This document shows, one piece after another, positions 50,490-60,829 of a stretch of DNA of 64,000 nucleotides. The notes below the pieces were generated by a model. It did no database searches. It worked only from the letters and a program-made list of their open reading frames with translations, and had not been told where the DNA came from. This stretch comes from Phytophthora colocasiae (Eukaryota > Oomycota > Peronosporomycetes > Peronosporales > Peronosporaceae). Both the position numbers and the translations under genes were made by a program. Position 1 is the stretch's first letter; each line of letters starts with the position of its first letter. Where the stretch lies: positions 1,736,001 through 1,800,000 of the forward strand of contig JAGKQI010000104.1 in assembly GCA_018806915.1 (NCBI GenBank), in the 5' to 3' direction.

Positions 50490-50925
50490 TCAACGGTGGC
50501 TTCTGTCACCATATTCACCGATTTCTTCCCAGTCAAAGTGCTCAAGATACTCATCCAGCTGACTGTTGCTGAGAGCAACCGTATCCATGTCAGAAGTCAA
50601 ACTATCGACAGCATATTCATCAAGCTGCGCTTGCTGGGGATATTCAGTGGTGGGACTGGCAATTGCGCGGCGGGTAGGCGAAACTCGCCCGGCATTCACC
50701 GGTGTTTGGTCCACGTTACTCGATGAGCAAGCCTCGATTCGATTTCCAGGAAATAAAACTCGCGTTAAGGGTGGTGAGGAAGCCTGGTCTTGAATATTCC
50801 CGTCAGAAACAGAGTTGACGTGCCTAGATTCTGGAGCAGGTGTTGGTGGTAGTGGTGTTGACTCATTGGCTCGGGTTCGGCGCAGCGGGGTGGACAGTTG
50901 TGATGGAGTGTTGCGCGTTGAATTG
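50490..50925 (-). pseudogene. hAT transposase relic, C-terminal tail part
   Basis: The minus-strand frame reads STRNTPSQLSTPLRRTR at the high-coordinate end and ends LDEYLEHFDWEEIGEYGD before a stop. It is low in complexity and rich in Ser/Thr/Pro/Asp. It lies directly beyond the piggyBac-like insertion and plausibly continues the tail of the hAT protein at 51721-52248. Homology is inferred from position and composition, not from a diagnostic motif. Confidence 0.4.
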
Positions 50926-50992
50926 TTAACCCCCCCGCTCTCAACCGTTGTATATGACTACATTAGTGGTCCACACCAGAATTGGCTTATTC

Positions 50993-51021
50993 TTAACATG
51001 TTGTATAATACAACATGTTAA
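50993..51021. repeat. 29-nt palindrome, left subterminal copy
   Basis: The sequence starts TTAACATGTTGTAT and mirrors itself around a single central base, so it is perfectly palindromic apart from the unpaired centre. A near-identical copy lies at 51647-51675, and both sit just inside the terminal repeats of the piggyBac-like element. Subterminal inverted motifs are typical transposase-binding sites. Confidence 0.75.
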
Positions 51022-51122
51022 AAACCGTGAAATGCACGCGGGTAGGTGAATATTGTAACAAGAAAAGCCAGAAAATTGCTAAGGCCAAGACACAGATAGA
51101 TTCACTGATTTGTGACAAGACT

Positions 51123-51314
51123 CCGGATCTTGGTGGCCGCGTGGCCACCAAGATGCTGAGGACAGGGGGCAGGAAGAAGAGAAGGAGGAGCCGCAGGAGG
51201 GAGATGAAGAAGAGAAAGAGGACGAGCAGGAGGGAGAAGAAGAAGCGAAAAAAGACGAGCAGGAGGAAGCGGAAGAGGAGGAGGTGGGCGAGGAGGAGTC
51301 GTAAGAAGCGTTAG
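51123..51314 (+). other. Acidic low-complexity tract inside the piggyBac-like element
   Basis: From about 51170 the strand is nearly pure purine; one forward frame encodes a Glu/Asp-rich run ending GEEES and a stop (about 51302), while another reads Arg/Lys-rich. It could be a captured acidic tail of a host or transposase gene, or simple purine-repeat expansion. No start or family is evident. Confidence 0.35.
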
Positions 51315-51646
51315 GACGATGGTAGCGAACAAGACAAGTAGGAACACTGATGATTACAATCGCAAAGAAAAGATTGCTTGCAGCATGATGTTCAATCTCC
51401 TGGAACTGAAGCATGGCATAGCTAGGCAAAAATGTTTGCTCTGTGTCAACTTCAAATAAAAAGGCCCAAACCAGTCGCAGTATATACAACATACGCCCAC
51501 CTGCGAGACTGGAGAAGGTGTATATGACAACTTCGCTGGTACATAGCGCTGCGCACGATGTGCAAGCAATCAGGTTGCCTTCCCGCAGTACAGACTTTAC
51601 ACTCGTACTTATCACAGGTAATACAAAAATCAAGATTAGACTGTCC

Positions 51647-51675
51647 TTAACATGTAGTATTATACAACATGTTAA
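51647..51675. repeat. 29-nt palindrome, right subterminal copy
   Basis: This copy starts TTAACATGTAGTATTATAC and matches the left copy with one substitution in one arm; it is otherwise palindromic. It lies about 40 bp inside the right terminal repeat. Confidence 0.75.
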
Positions 51676-51720
51676 AGACTTGCCGGGGGGTCAAAATAGG
51701 CTTGAGAGCGGGGGGGTTAG

Positions 51721-52248
51721 GCGTTGGAATGGATTCTCGTTCACGTGGGTCTATTGTCCGCAGCAATTTCTTTGAATTTGTTCGGTGTGTTTTCTCGCTG
51801 CGATTGTTTTCACGGACATACTGACGCATCACCTGATGCTTCAAAGTCTTTTCGACAGTCATGCGGTTTCGTTTTGGTGTATGGATGAGTGCAAGCTCAC
51901 TAAACAAGCGCTCACACGTTGCCGTGTTCACCACGATTGACAAGATTGTAAGAGCAAGTATCGGCAATTTGCTGTCTGGCTTGGAATTCTTTTCGTACTC
52001 CCAATACGACATCACAGAGTCCTCACTGAAATCTACACTGCGAGAAGTAGTGTACTCGCCCTGAATCCACTTGAACATTTCACCTCGCAGTCCGCTATCG
52101 TCATCACAAACAAAGCGGCGGTAGTAATACTGGGAGAACTGGCACACATCATCAAGCCCCGTAAGCACAGTCAGAGGAAGCTTCCTTGCTTCCACAACAT
52201 AATCGGGATGGAGAAAAAAACCTAATATGAATAATGGCTGTTCGCAAG
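51721..52248 (-). pseudogene. hAT transposase relic, C-terminal dimerisation domain
   Basis: The minus-strand frame contains the hAT C-terminal dimerisation signature: YWEYEKNSKPDSKLPILA, NTATCERLFSELALIHTPKR and a Q....QYV helix. Upstream residues (QYYYRRFVCDDDSG...) fit the preceding helical part. The frame is cut at its 5' side by an LTR at 52249 and disturbed at its 3' side by the piggyBac-like insertion, so most of the transposase, including the DDE catalytic core and BED finger, is absent from the window or lost. Confidence 0.8.
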
Positions 52249-52999
52249 TGTGGTGTAGTGGATCCGCTGGAATGAGCAGGGATCCAACGTTCACACACGG
52301 CGCCCAGACACTGACTAACGGAGGGGGTACTCCGATAACCGTGGGGGTTGCTGAGGCTCACCTTGTGTACCCGTCAGTGGGCGGGATCTGCTCTCTCAGG
52401 AACGGGAGACTGTACACAGGCGTGAGGGCTTGAACGTCCTTGGCGGGGACTTGGGAGGTTGGACTTGCGTGGGGGTTCCTGCACACAGGTCCTGGTTGGG
52501 GGGATCTTGGTCTTGGACTCGAAGATCTTGTGGATCCTTAGATCCGGAGTTGCCTTGGTGGGTGTGGGGCTCCTTTTCCTTTTCCTTTACTGTCTTGCTT
52601 GCCGCCTCCTGTAGCGGTTGGTCTTGAGGGTGTTGAGAGGCCGAGGGATCCTACGGTTAAGCAATCAACACCGTCGGATCCGGGGTCTTCACTAGCGCAA
52701 GGTAAGCCGGCCAAATCGGGGATCCGGTCTTAGCTGTAGCTAGGTATGCGAAGAAACTTGCAGGTAGACTAAGGGGAGGCCAATACACTATCCTCTTCCC
52801 TTGTCTGAGGTCCTGAAGAAAACCACTTGCGCAATTAGAAGGTGGATCTTGAGGATCTGATTTATGGTTATCCAGTTTCTCATCCTGTACCCTATCTTTC
52901 CCATCGCAAATCTCTATCTTGGGTCATGCTGGCTCTCCGACAACTGCTTCACCTCGTTGATGTCTTGATCGTGAGGATCCCGGATCCTGATCTGGATCC

Positions 53000-53980
53000 G
53001 ATCTTCCGGATCCGAGGATCCTAGACCTGGATCTTGGGATCTTGGATCTTGAGGATCTTGAGGATCTTGAGGATCCCGGATCCTAAGTCTCGGATCTCGG
53101 ATCTTGGGATCTTGGATCTTGAGGATCCGGCTTCAGGATCCGAGGATCTTGGATCTGGATCTTGGGATCTTGGATCTTGAGGATCTTGAGGATCCCGGAT
53201 CCTAAGTCTCGGATCTCGGATCTTGGGATCTTGGATCTTGAGGATCCGGCTTCAGGATCCGAGGATCTTGGATCTGGATCTTGGGATCTTGGATCTTGAG
53301 GATCCCGGATCCTGAGTCTTGGATCTGGATCTTGGGATCTTGGATCTTGAGGATCCGGCTTCAGGATCCGAGGATCTTGGATCTGGATCTTGGGATCTTG
53401 GATCTTGAGGATCCCGGATCCTGAGTCTTGGATCTGGATCTTGGGATCTTGGATCTTGAGGATCCGGCTTCAGGATCCGAGGATCTTGGATCTGGATCTT
53501 GGGATCTTGGATCTTGAGGATCCCGGATCCTGAGTCTTGGATCTGGATCTTGGGATCTTGGATCTTGAGGATCCGGGTTCAGGATCCGAGGATATTGGAT
53601 CTGGATCTTGGGATCTTGGATCTTGAGGATCCTGGATCCTGAGTCTTGGATCTGGATCTTGGGATCTTGGATCTTGAGGATCCGGCTTCAGTGATCCGAG
53701 GATCTTGGATCTGGATCTTGGGATCTTGGATCTTGAGGATCCTGATCCTGAGTCTTGGATCTGGATCTTGGGATCTTGGATCTTGAGGATCCGGCTTCAG
53801 GATCCGAGGATCTTGGATCTGGATCTTGGGATCTTGGATCTTGAGGATCCAGGATCCTGAGTCTTGGATCTGGATCTTGGGATCTTGGATCTTGAGGATC
53901 CGGCTTCAGGATCCGAGGATCTTGGATCTGGATCTTGGGATCTTGGATCTTGAGGATCCCGGATCTGGATCTTAGATCTG
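53000..53980. repeat. Minisatellite in LTR: about 110-bp higher-order repeat
   Basis: Short GGATCTTG/GGATCCGAG-type words are organised in about eight higher-order units. The marker GGATCCGGCTTCAGGATCC (or a one-base variant) recurs at about 53122, 53240, 53351, 53459, 53571, 53679, 53787 and 53896, a spacing of 108-119 bp. Within units, GGATCTTGGGATCTTGGATC blocks repeat. Confidence 0.85.
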
Positions 53981-54092
53981 GGGATCCGGCATCAGGATCC
54001 GAGGATCCTGGACCTTGGGGATCTGGCATCTGGATCCGAAGGCTCTGGATCACGAGGATCCGACGTCTGGATCAGATGATCTTGGGTCTGAA

Positions 54093-54352
54093 GGATCCGC
54101 ACTTAGGACTTCCGGATCCGCACTTAGGACTTCCGGATCCGCACTTAGGACTTCCGGATCCGCACTTAGGACTTCCGGATCCGCACTTAAGACCGCCGGA
54201 TCCGCACTTAAGGACTGCCGGATCCGCACTTAAGACTGCCGGATCCGCACTTAAGACTGCCGGATCCGCACTTAAGGCTGCCGGATCCGCACTTAAGGAC
54301 TGCCGGATCCGCACTTAGGACCACCGGATCCGCACTTAGAACTGTGGGATCC
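54093..54352. repeat. Minisatellite in LTR: 21-bp tandem repeat
   Basis: About 12-13 tandem copies of a 20-22 bp unit, consensus GGATCCGCACTTAGGACTTCC, start at 54093, 54114, 54135, 54156, 54177 and so on. Later copies read CACTTAAGACTGCC, showing stepwise divergence from one end to the other. Confidence 0.9.
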
Positions 54353-54532
54353 GAACGTAGGTCAGCTAGGCCAAGTGGGTCCTAACTTAGGGTCCGCCCT
54401 AGAATAGGTACCCAGTTCCAGGGACCTGTCCTTATCGTAGCACCACTGTCGCACGTCACCCATCATCGTGGTCGTTCTGCGTCGTATCCGGTTTGATTTG
54501 AATCCACTTTACCACAAATCCACTTCACCACA

Positions 54533-55356
54533 ATCGCCCCTGGGACGAGGTTGTTGCCGCACGACGGCATCACGTCGTTCCCATACAAATTCTCAGTCCG
54601 ATCCGCCACTTCTTCAAATCACCACTTCAGCAAAAATGGATCGGTCCGCCGACGCCAGTTCTTTCGCGTACACCACGGTGTTCTTCGTCCAAGATCGCTC
54701 TACAACCCAACTTCCTTGCCCTCATTGTGACCAAGCTCCTTCTGACCCCGCTGCGGCCACGACTCCCATATATTTCTCGTCCACTCTGGCTTTTTCACTC
54801 AGGATCCGCACACTCTAACTTCAATCGTCCAAGAAACGATAGTGAGGCCCATTGTCAAAAAGACTTAAGGATCCAACTTCAAAACCCAAGGATCCGGCTT
54901 CAGAACCCATGATCCAACTCGGAGATCCGAGGATCCCGCCTTAGGGACCCAAGGATCCAACTTCAAAACCCGAGGATCCGACTTCATAACCCAAGGATCC
55001 AACTAGAGATCCGAGGATGGATCCAACTAGGAGATCCGAGGATCCCGCCTTAGGACCCAAGCGATCCAACTTCAAAAACCCCAGGATCCGACTTCAGAAC
55101 CCAAGGATCCGACTTCATAACCCAAGGATCCAACTCGGAGATCCGAGGATCCCGCCTTAGGACCCAAGTGATCCAACTTCAAAACCCGAGGATCCAACTC
55201 GGAGATCCGAGGATCCCGCCTTAGGACCCAAGTGATCCGCCTTCAGAACCCAAGGATCCGCCTTCAGGACCCAAGGATCCAACTTCAGAACCCAAGGATC
55301 CGCCTGAGATCTGAGTAAGTGATCGGGCATCGACCTAGCTGGCATCCGATCCCCAC
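54533..55356. other. Untranslated stretch between pol stop and LTR, with GGATCC repeats
   Basis: About 300 bp of non-repetitive sequence (54533-54850) is followed by an irregular repeat zone (54866-55310) of words such as AAGGATCCAACTTCAAAACCC and GGATCCGCCTTCAGAACCC with GGATCCCGCCTTAGGACCC. No gene is supported; a 61-codon plus-strand frame at 54636 has no recognisable features. Confidence 0.6.
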
Positions 55357-55905
55357 TCAGAGGTCAACCTTCTTTTCTTCACATGTAAATACACAATGCG
55401 TCCACTCGCAGTAGGCTGCCAGTCTTCTTCTTCCACAATGGCGAGCGCCCTCACCAATAGAAGATCCACCACCTCGGCTACTCCTCCTCATGCGACTGCA
55501 TCGCTTGGAAGCGGGTCCTTTGCTCCGTTCTTGGAGGAACTCATGCAGTAACGCGCCGCAGTTCAGGTCTGCTTCATCTACCCAGGTAGGGTCCTCGTAC
55601 CCCTTCCAGAAAACTTGGAATTCTCGTCGGATCCGGCCATACCGAGTGGGTCGTCCGGTCCGGACGTCCGCGATCCGCTCGACTTCAAACTCGCCGTCTT
55701 CCAGATCACGCTCCCAGCTGTCCTCCGGTAACAAGGCTTCGTCGAAGTCTAAACGATCCGCTTCGTCCACCGTCAGCTGGATCTTCGGTCGGTCTGGGAA
55801 TGTCCTGACAGGCTTCAATCTTGGAGATGTGCACCACCGGAAACAAGTGGTAGTCTGTACCAACGATTTCAAGCGAGCTGCATACTCATTCGTCATTTCC
55901 GCCAC
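55357..55905 (-). pseudogene. Retroelement pol C-terminus with chromodomain
   Basis: The minus-strand frame contains a chromodomain: FEVERIADVRTGRPTRYG, then REFQVFWKGYEDPTWVDEADL. The aromatic-cage-type positions (FEVE, FWKGY, TW) are present. Chromodomains at the end of Ty3 integrases bias insertion towards marked chromatin. It overlaps the preceding integrase frame in another phase, so a frame change is needed to link them. Confidence 0.75.
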
Positions 55906-56814
55906 ACGGAACGGTCCATGCCACAGGTGAGCCAGTTTCTTGGCGTACCCTTCCTTGACTCTGCTCTAAGAACAGCCACACTTGGGATCCGGCCTCGATG
56001 GAGTGTTGAGTCGCCGCCTCGTTCTGCCGGTCGGCACGATCCGAGATCGCCTGCTTCAAGCGGTCATTCACCTCAGCCCTGGACAGTTGGTAGTGTCGCT
56101 GGATCTTATACCTCCAGCGTCGTGGATCTGTATCTCGACGTCCGGTATTCCCACGGAGAGCGTTGCTTCCAGAGTCGTCTTGGGATCCCAACCGTGTGCG
56201 AGGTAGAACGGCGTGTCGCCCCTAGTCCGGTCTTGTGCAGTGTTCAAAGCAAATGTCAAGCGTTCGGCATACTTCGTCCCAATCTCTCTGGTCGGGATCC
56301 TGAACATACATCTTGATTGCTCGAGTAATCGTCTGCACCATCCGTTCAGCCGTGCCGTTCGACTGTGGTCGATAAGCCATAGTGGCTCTCTGGCGCTGGC
56401 CTAGGATCCGGGTTGAAAGCACGAAAGAAGTCGGACATGAACCCGGGTTCTCGGTCGTGCCGGATCACCTGGCTGGCGCCGAAACGACGAAACACACAGA
56501 TCTCATAGGACTCCGCCACCGCTTGTGCTGTTCGCGAGTTATTGGCATTGACGATCACGTAGCCGGTAAAGAGATCCACCCATACCAGAAGTTCGGTATT
56601 CCCGTTCTCGGATCTTGGGAGCGAGGGTATGTGATCCATGGCGATCACTTGAAACGGGTAAGTGGCTTGAATGTTGCCTGGCGACACACCACGGATCGTA
56701 GGTCGCCCCTTGCCCGTCTCTACAGTCCACGCATTCTCCGACGAACTGTTGCACAGGATCTGAAAAGTCCTCTCCAGTAGAAGTGATCCTTGATCCTCTG
56801 GTACGTGCGGCCAA
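55886..56814 (-). pseudogene. Integrase catalytic core, broken frames
   Basis: Pieces in three minus-strand phases together cover an rve-type core: the end of the zinc finger (VQQFVGECVDC, about 56760), the first acidic site region (FQVIAMDHIPSLPRSENG, about 56640), RHDREPGFMS with the second Asp (about 56450), PQSNGTAERMVQT with the Glu (about 56340), and the downstream ALNTAQDRTRGDTPFYLAHG (about 56240). Frame changes occur near 56765, 56690, 56420, 56300 and 56190. The copy cannot make intact integrase as it stands. Confidence 0.75.
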
Positions 56815-57676
56815 TCCCTTGATGACCTCCTTCTAAACTGCTATGATAGTGATGCAGCAGGTCCGCCTGGAGCGTCTCCGGTATAACCAGTCGTAATAAT
56901 CCATCTCGATCGGCTTCGGCCCTTCGTGACGGCGTGCAATAGAACAACAGCTCATCCTCGTCCAACTCGAAATTGTCTGCTAGCAGACGGCACGTTTTGG
57001 CTTCGGCCGCAGTCAGATCCGTCAGCTGTCCCCGCAGGAACGACTTCAGGTTGAAGATCCATGTTTCTTCGTCTTGGGCTTGTCGGATCCGGTCGATCCT
57101 CAGCCGTCGCACGGATTCCTCGTCGAGTACTCGGGGTCGCCCTTCTCTGGCTTGTCTTCGAGTAGCCATTGCACTGATCCGTGATGTCGGATCCTCGGAT
57201 CCCGAGGTCAGAATCTCATCCAACCGATTCAAAGTGACGAGATCCTCGTGGTCCGCCCCTTGGTCGACTGTGATCCCGCTCTCTCGTTGCAATGCTGCAC
57301 TGGCCAAGCTGTCGGCGCTTGCGTTCCACGCTCGCTTCACATGTAGCAGGTCGTGATCCGGCCAATCCCGAAGCCGCATTAGCGCTTTCTGTCTCAGTAA
57401 CGTCAGGGCCGGCGCTTTACAGTCGATCTCGCCGCGCATCTGGCGGATCACCAGATTCGAATCTCCGCAGATAACAAGTCGCCCCTTAGCCAGATCCTCG
57501 AGTAACTCGAAACATAATAGAAGTCCGTTATACTCTGCTTCGTTGACTGTCAGGTTCTCTGCGTATCGAGATGCTGCCTTAATCACCCTCCATTCAGGTA
57601 ACTTCCAGACGATCGCGCTGAAGGATCCTCCGCCACGTTTCACCCTGGCGGATCCGTCGAAACTAACCACCCACAA
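56720..57676 (-). pseudogene. Second RNase H (archaeal/plant HI type) plus integrase zinc-finger start
   Basis: The minus-strand frame opens VVSFDGSARVKRGGGSF and shows all four expected acidic sites of an RNase HI: D in FDGSA, E in VNEAEYNGLL, D in GDSNLVI and D in NASADSLA. This is distinct from the Ty3-type RNase H that follows RT. About 150 residues later comes the HHCC start HHYHSSLEGGHQGIGRTYQR, after which the frame breaks. Dual RNase H Ty3 elements are known from plants (Tat/Ogre) and, as I recall, oomycetes. Confidence 0.8.
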
Positions 57677-58563
57677 CTCTTCCCTCCGGTCCTACGGTCG
57701 GTACTGGCATCTGGATCGCTCGGCGTGGCTCTTTCCTCGGGGCGATGTTCACTAGAGCTTGATCCACCTCGGATCTCGGGGTGATACTTGCGGCAAGGGA
57801 TCCGAGGATCTCGTCCTCCGCTTTCGTGCACTTCGTGATCTCCAAAGCCCAAGGCGATAACAGCGCCGCCCATTGGCCCAACCTTCCTTGTAGTCCGGTA
57901 GAACGGAACAACCACCGGAGGGTAGAGTGCCTGGTTAGGACCCGGATCCGTCGTCCAACCAACATGGAATATCCAAGATCCAGGATCCTTAGCAAGGCCA
58001 GCACCTCCTTCTCTACGATCCCATAGTTCACTTCTGTTCGGTTTCAGAGATCTGCTAACGAACATCACCGGCATGTAGATCCCATCGTGATCCTGCGTCA
58101 GGGAAGCTGAGATGGCCCATTCACTGGCGTAGACAATCACCACCGGTTGCTTGTCGGGATCGAAATGCCGAAGCGTAGGAGTCATAGCGATCTTCCTCTT
58201 CAGGGCCTCGAAGGCGGCTGAAGCACGGATCCACTTCTCATCCGGATCTCTCGGGCTCGACGGGTCCTCGGGATCCTTGATCACAGAGTCGGTTGGCTGC
58301 AGGATCTTGCGGCTGGACCTCAACTCCGCGAAGTCGACCTCCCTCAGTTCGTAGAGTACCGACGCGTAGACCGCCATGACCTCGATGAATCGAGCGTAGT
58401 AGTTTAGGCTACCCAGGAAAGATTGCATAGCGCGCAGCGATCTCGGGAACGCAAGACCCACCAGCGCTTCTCGGTCCTTCGGATGTGCCTCTAGTCCTTC
58501 GCTAGACACTCGGTGTCCCAGGTAATCGACCTTCTTCAGACCCCAGAAACTCTTGGCCACGCT
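57677..58563 (-). pseudogene. RT thumb/connection and first RNase H, two frames
   Basis: After a one-base frame change near 58563 the minus strand reads FWGLKKVDYLGHRVSSEGLE, then FLGSLNYYARFI, typical RT thumb/connection, then a Ty3-type RNase H (PVVIVYASEWAISASLTQ, MFVSRSLKPNRSE). Another frame change near 58025 leads to NYGIVEKEVLALLRILDLGY and RHSTLRWLF. The usual TDAS and TDH motifs read VYAS and TRH, so two catalytic Asp positions appear lost. Confidence 0.75.
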
Positions 58564-60829
58564 GGATCGACAAGTTCCACTTGTCACAGGCTTCCAGCAG
58601 TAAATGCACTCGCTCACACAGGTGATCCCAGGATCCGGCAGTCACTAAGATGTCGTCGATGTACGATCTTCGTCCAAGTACAGAATGTTCACCGTTCCTC
58701 TCCGGGATCCCATCTCGGAAGAGATCCAACGCGGATCCGGATCCGGCCGTGGGCGGGATCCGTAGGAACCCATAGAGGGCGTTGTCCAACAAACGCTGGT
58801 AGATCTGCGGGGCATTCTTGAGACCAAACGGCATCCGATTCCACTCAAACAGTCCAAACGGAGTGATAAATGCCGAGATGGCCCTTGCGCGATCCGTCAT
58901 AGAGACGACCCAGAAACCACTGGCCATATCGAGAGAACAGTACCACAACACGGCGTCGAGATCCTCCAGTAGATCATTGATGAGAGGCATAGGATATACC
59001 ATCAGCCTCGTCAAGCTATTCACCAGCCTGTAGTCGATGCAGAGCCTGATATCAACGCCGTTCTTCTTGATGATCACGACAATTGGCGAGGCCCATGGTG
59101 ACGTAGAGACTTGGATGATCTTCGCTTGCGACAATCCCTTGATCAGATCCGAGAGCTTCTCGCGATACTGCGGCGCCACCTTACGCACTCGCTGGGCAAT
59201 GGGCTTCGCGTCTCCCACGTCAATATCGCAGATCGCACCCACGGCAGGAAGGGGCAGGGCATTACCCTTCCCAATTAACAAGTGCTTGTATTTCCAGATC
59301 TCATTCGCCAATCGTTGGATCTCCTCAGGTGTGTTGGAGGCTGGATCCCCCACTTGGAGATCCTCGATTTTCACTTCGACCGTCGCCGTCACAACCTCTG
59401 GCAACACCGCCATTTCCTTCTCGAGATCCTCCGCGTAGGATCCGCCATTCTCGTGGACAAACACTCCATCGTCGGCGTGATCTTCTGCGGATCCAGGATC
59501 CGGCCGGGCACCAACCTCGAGATCCGGCTGGGACTCAGCCACGAGATCCGGTCGGGATCCAACCACGAGATCCTTGTCTGAGGCGAACTTGTGATCTCCA
59601 TGTCCTGACGCCGGTGACGGATCCTCACTTGTCCCCACTCTGGGCGGATCACTGGCTGTTACATGGCTACCAGGATCCAGCCTTCTTGTGGCCGGATCCG
59701 GTCCACGAGCGGCACCTCCCTCGGCAGATCTTCCGACGTCGCTCCCTGCTTCCAAGCTGGATCCAACAGCAGGATCACCCTTCGGCGCACCACGTCCAGT
59801 TCTCGGATCGTCTTCTGGGGTCTTCGCCGCGTCCACGTACGTCGCCGCCCCTTGGTCCAGCTCTTCTTGTGCCGTAGCGCCTTGATCCGGATCCCCTGGC
59901 GCCCCTGAGTCTTCAATCTTGCCTTGGCGCGCACCATCATCTTCGTCTTGCGGAGGCGCATCCGTAGCACCCTTGGTACACGCGTAGATCGCCCTGGGTG
60001 TCTTGCAATCGACGGCGCCCTTCCCGCTGGTCGCCCCCGCCGCTCGCTCGTATTCGTGTGAATATGAGGGGCTCAGATCCCCACTAAGTGCGGAATCAGA
60101 CGACCGTTCAGGCCTGCCCCGTCCTTGACCCCTGTCGCGTACGCGACACCGATCTTCAACCTGTGTCAGGTTGGGATCCGACTTTGCTTGTAGGCGTCGG
60201 TGGGGGGCGTGGGGTAGCTCATTGGAAAGGTCTTGACCGGGCGCGTCTAATGAGCGCTCCCCGAGCTCCGGGGCATTCCTGTGGGCTTCAGGGCACTCCG
60301 AAAGCTTGGATCCGACTGTGCCATCTGAGTGATGGTCACCTGTCTCATGATTACGGGGCGACCCTTCGACATCATTGTCCCGGCTCTGCGCAGAGACAGG
60401 GCAGCCCTCCGGATCTTCAAGGAGGCGCGTCGACATGGGCCCTTCGGCTTCTAGGGCACCGTTTGAGGCATGCGACGGCTCGTTAGACGCGCCTCGCCTC
60501 GCGCTGCATGTCCATACCGACCTCAGAAGCGGGGCATTCATATTCGCCCCAGGGCGCCCCAAAACGTCATCTCCGACTGATTTGTCGGAGTGATGGTCGT
60601 CGCCCGTCGCACGGACGTGCTGCCGATCCTCAACGGTGGCGTCCAGTCTCTGGCCAGAGACAGTACACGTTGCCGGATCTTCAATCAGACAAGCTGAAGA
60701 GGATCCGGAGGATCCTTGAGCCTGTGGATCTCGGATCCGGGCGTGTGAGGACGCCCCTCGATCCGACGAGTCTGGCGCAGCATCCTTTGCGGCCTCTGGT
60801 CCAAATCGGACACGGCGGTGCGCTTAGAG
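58564..60829 (-). CDS. Reverse transcriptase with long N-terminal linker (open frame segment)
   Basis: This minus-strand frame is open from after a TAA near 60829 and runs past 58564 to 58502, although homology ends at the frame change near 58563. RT motifs are in order: SPWASPIVVIIKKNG, LCIDYRLVNSLT, YPMPLINDLLEDL, the catalytic SLDMASGFW, MPFGLKNAPQIYQRL and SYIDDILV (YIDD box, about 58655). About 450 residues before RT form an unusual acidic, Asp/Pro/Gly-rich linker with an internal duplication and many GGATCC-derived Asp-Pro or Gly-Ser pairs. The RT active-site residues look intact, but flanking frame breaks imply the element is not autonomous. Confidence 0.8.
60220..60700 (-). repeat. 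Internal duplication in the protease-RT linker
   Basis: Two adjacent minus-strand units of about 230-240 bp align at protein level: IEDPATCTVSGQRLDATVED...DDHHSDKSVG...NMNAPLL and LEDPEGCPVSAQSRDNDVEG...GDHHSDGTVG...HRNAPEL. Both continue into similar Ser/Asn/Pro-rich ends (GASNEPSHASNGALEAEG and DLSNELPHAPHRRLQAKSD). Confidence 0.7.

Larger units (their letters stand above)
50926..51720. mobile_element. PiggyBac-like element, TTAA-flanked, about 795 bp
   Basis: The left end is TTAA then CCCCCCCGCTCTCAA (50926-50944); the right end is TTGAGAGCGGGGGGG then TTAG (51702-51720). The 15-bp terminal inverted repeats are perfect and begin with C's right after a TTAA-type target, as in piggyBac; one duplicated TTAA has decayed to TTAG. 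Each end has a subterminal 29-nt palindrome. The interior has frameshifted Cys-containing minus-strand coding traces (51340-51640) and a plus-strand acidic Glu/Asp run, so it is non-autonomous. An alternative is a MITE of another superfamily; GCGTTG also occurs just outside both ends (50915 and 51721). Confidence 0.6.
52249..54532 (-). repeat. 3' LTR, about 2.28 kb
   Basis: Plus-strand ends are TGTGGTGTAGTGGAT (52249-52263) and ATCCACTTCACCACA (54518-54532). These are inverted copies with one substitution, and they give the canonical TG...CA termini. Directly outside the right end, the element strand carries a G-rich tract (CAGGGGCGAT) that could act as the polypurine tract. The left end abuts coding sequence of the hAT relic; flank GCAAG is the candidate half of a 5-bp target duplication. 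The 5' LTR is not in view, so boundaries rest on the inverted termini. Confidence 0.7.

Noticed and set aside
51015..51314. Arg/Lys-rich 99-codon frame in the purine tract
   Set aside because: Low-complexity purine repeat gives open frames in all phases; no start context or family.
53688..54318. Asp/Pro/Gly-rich open frames through the LTR minisatellites
   Set aside because: Repeat unit lengths near multiples of three make long frames on both strands; composition is purely repeat-derived.
54468..54818. 116-codon plus-strand frame beside the LTR
   Set aside because: Overlaps the LTR end, antisense to the element, no recognisable domain and no promoter evidence.
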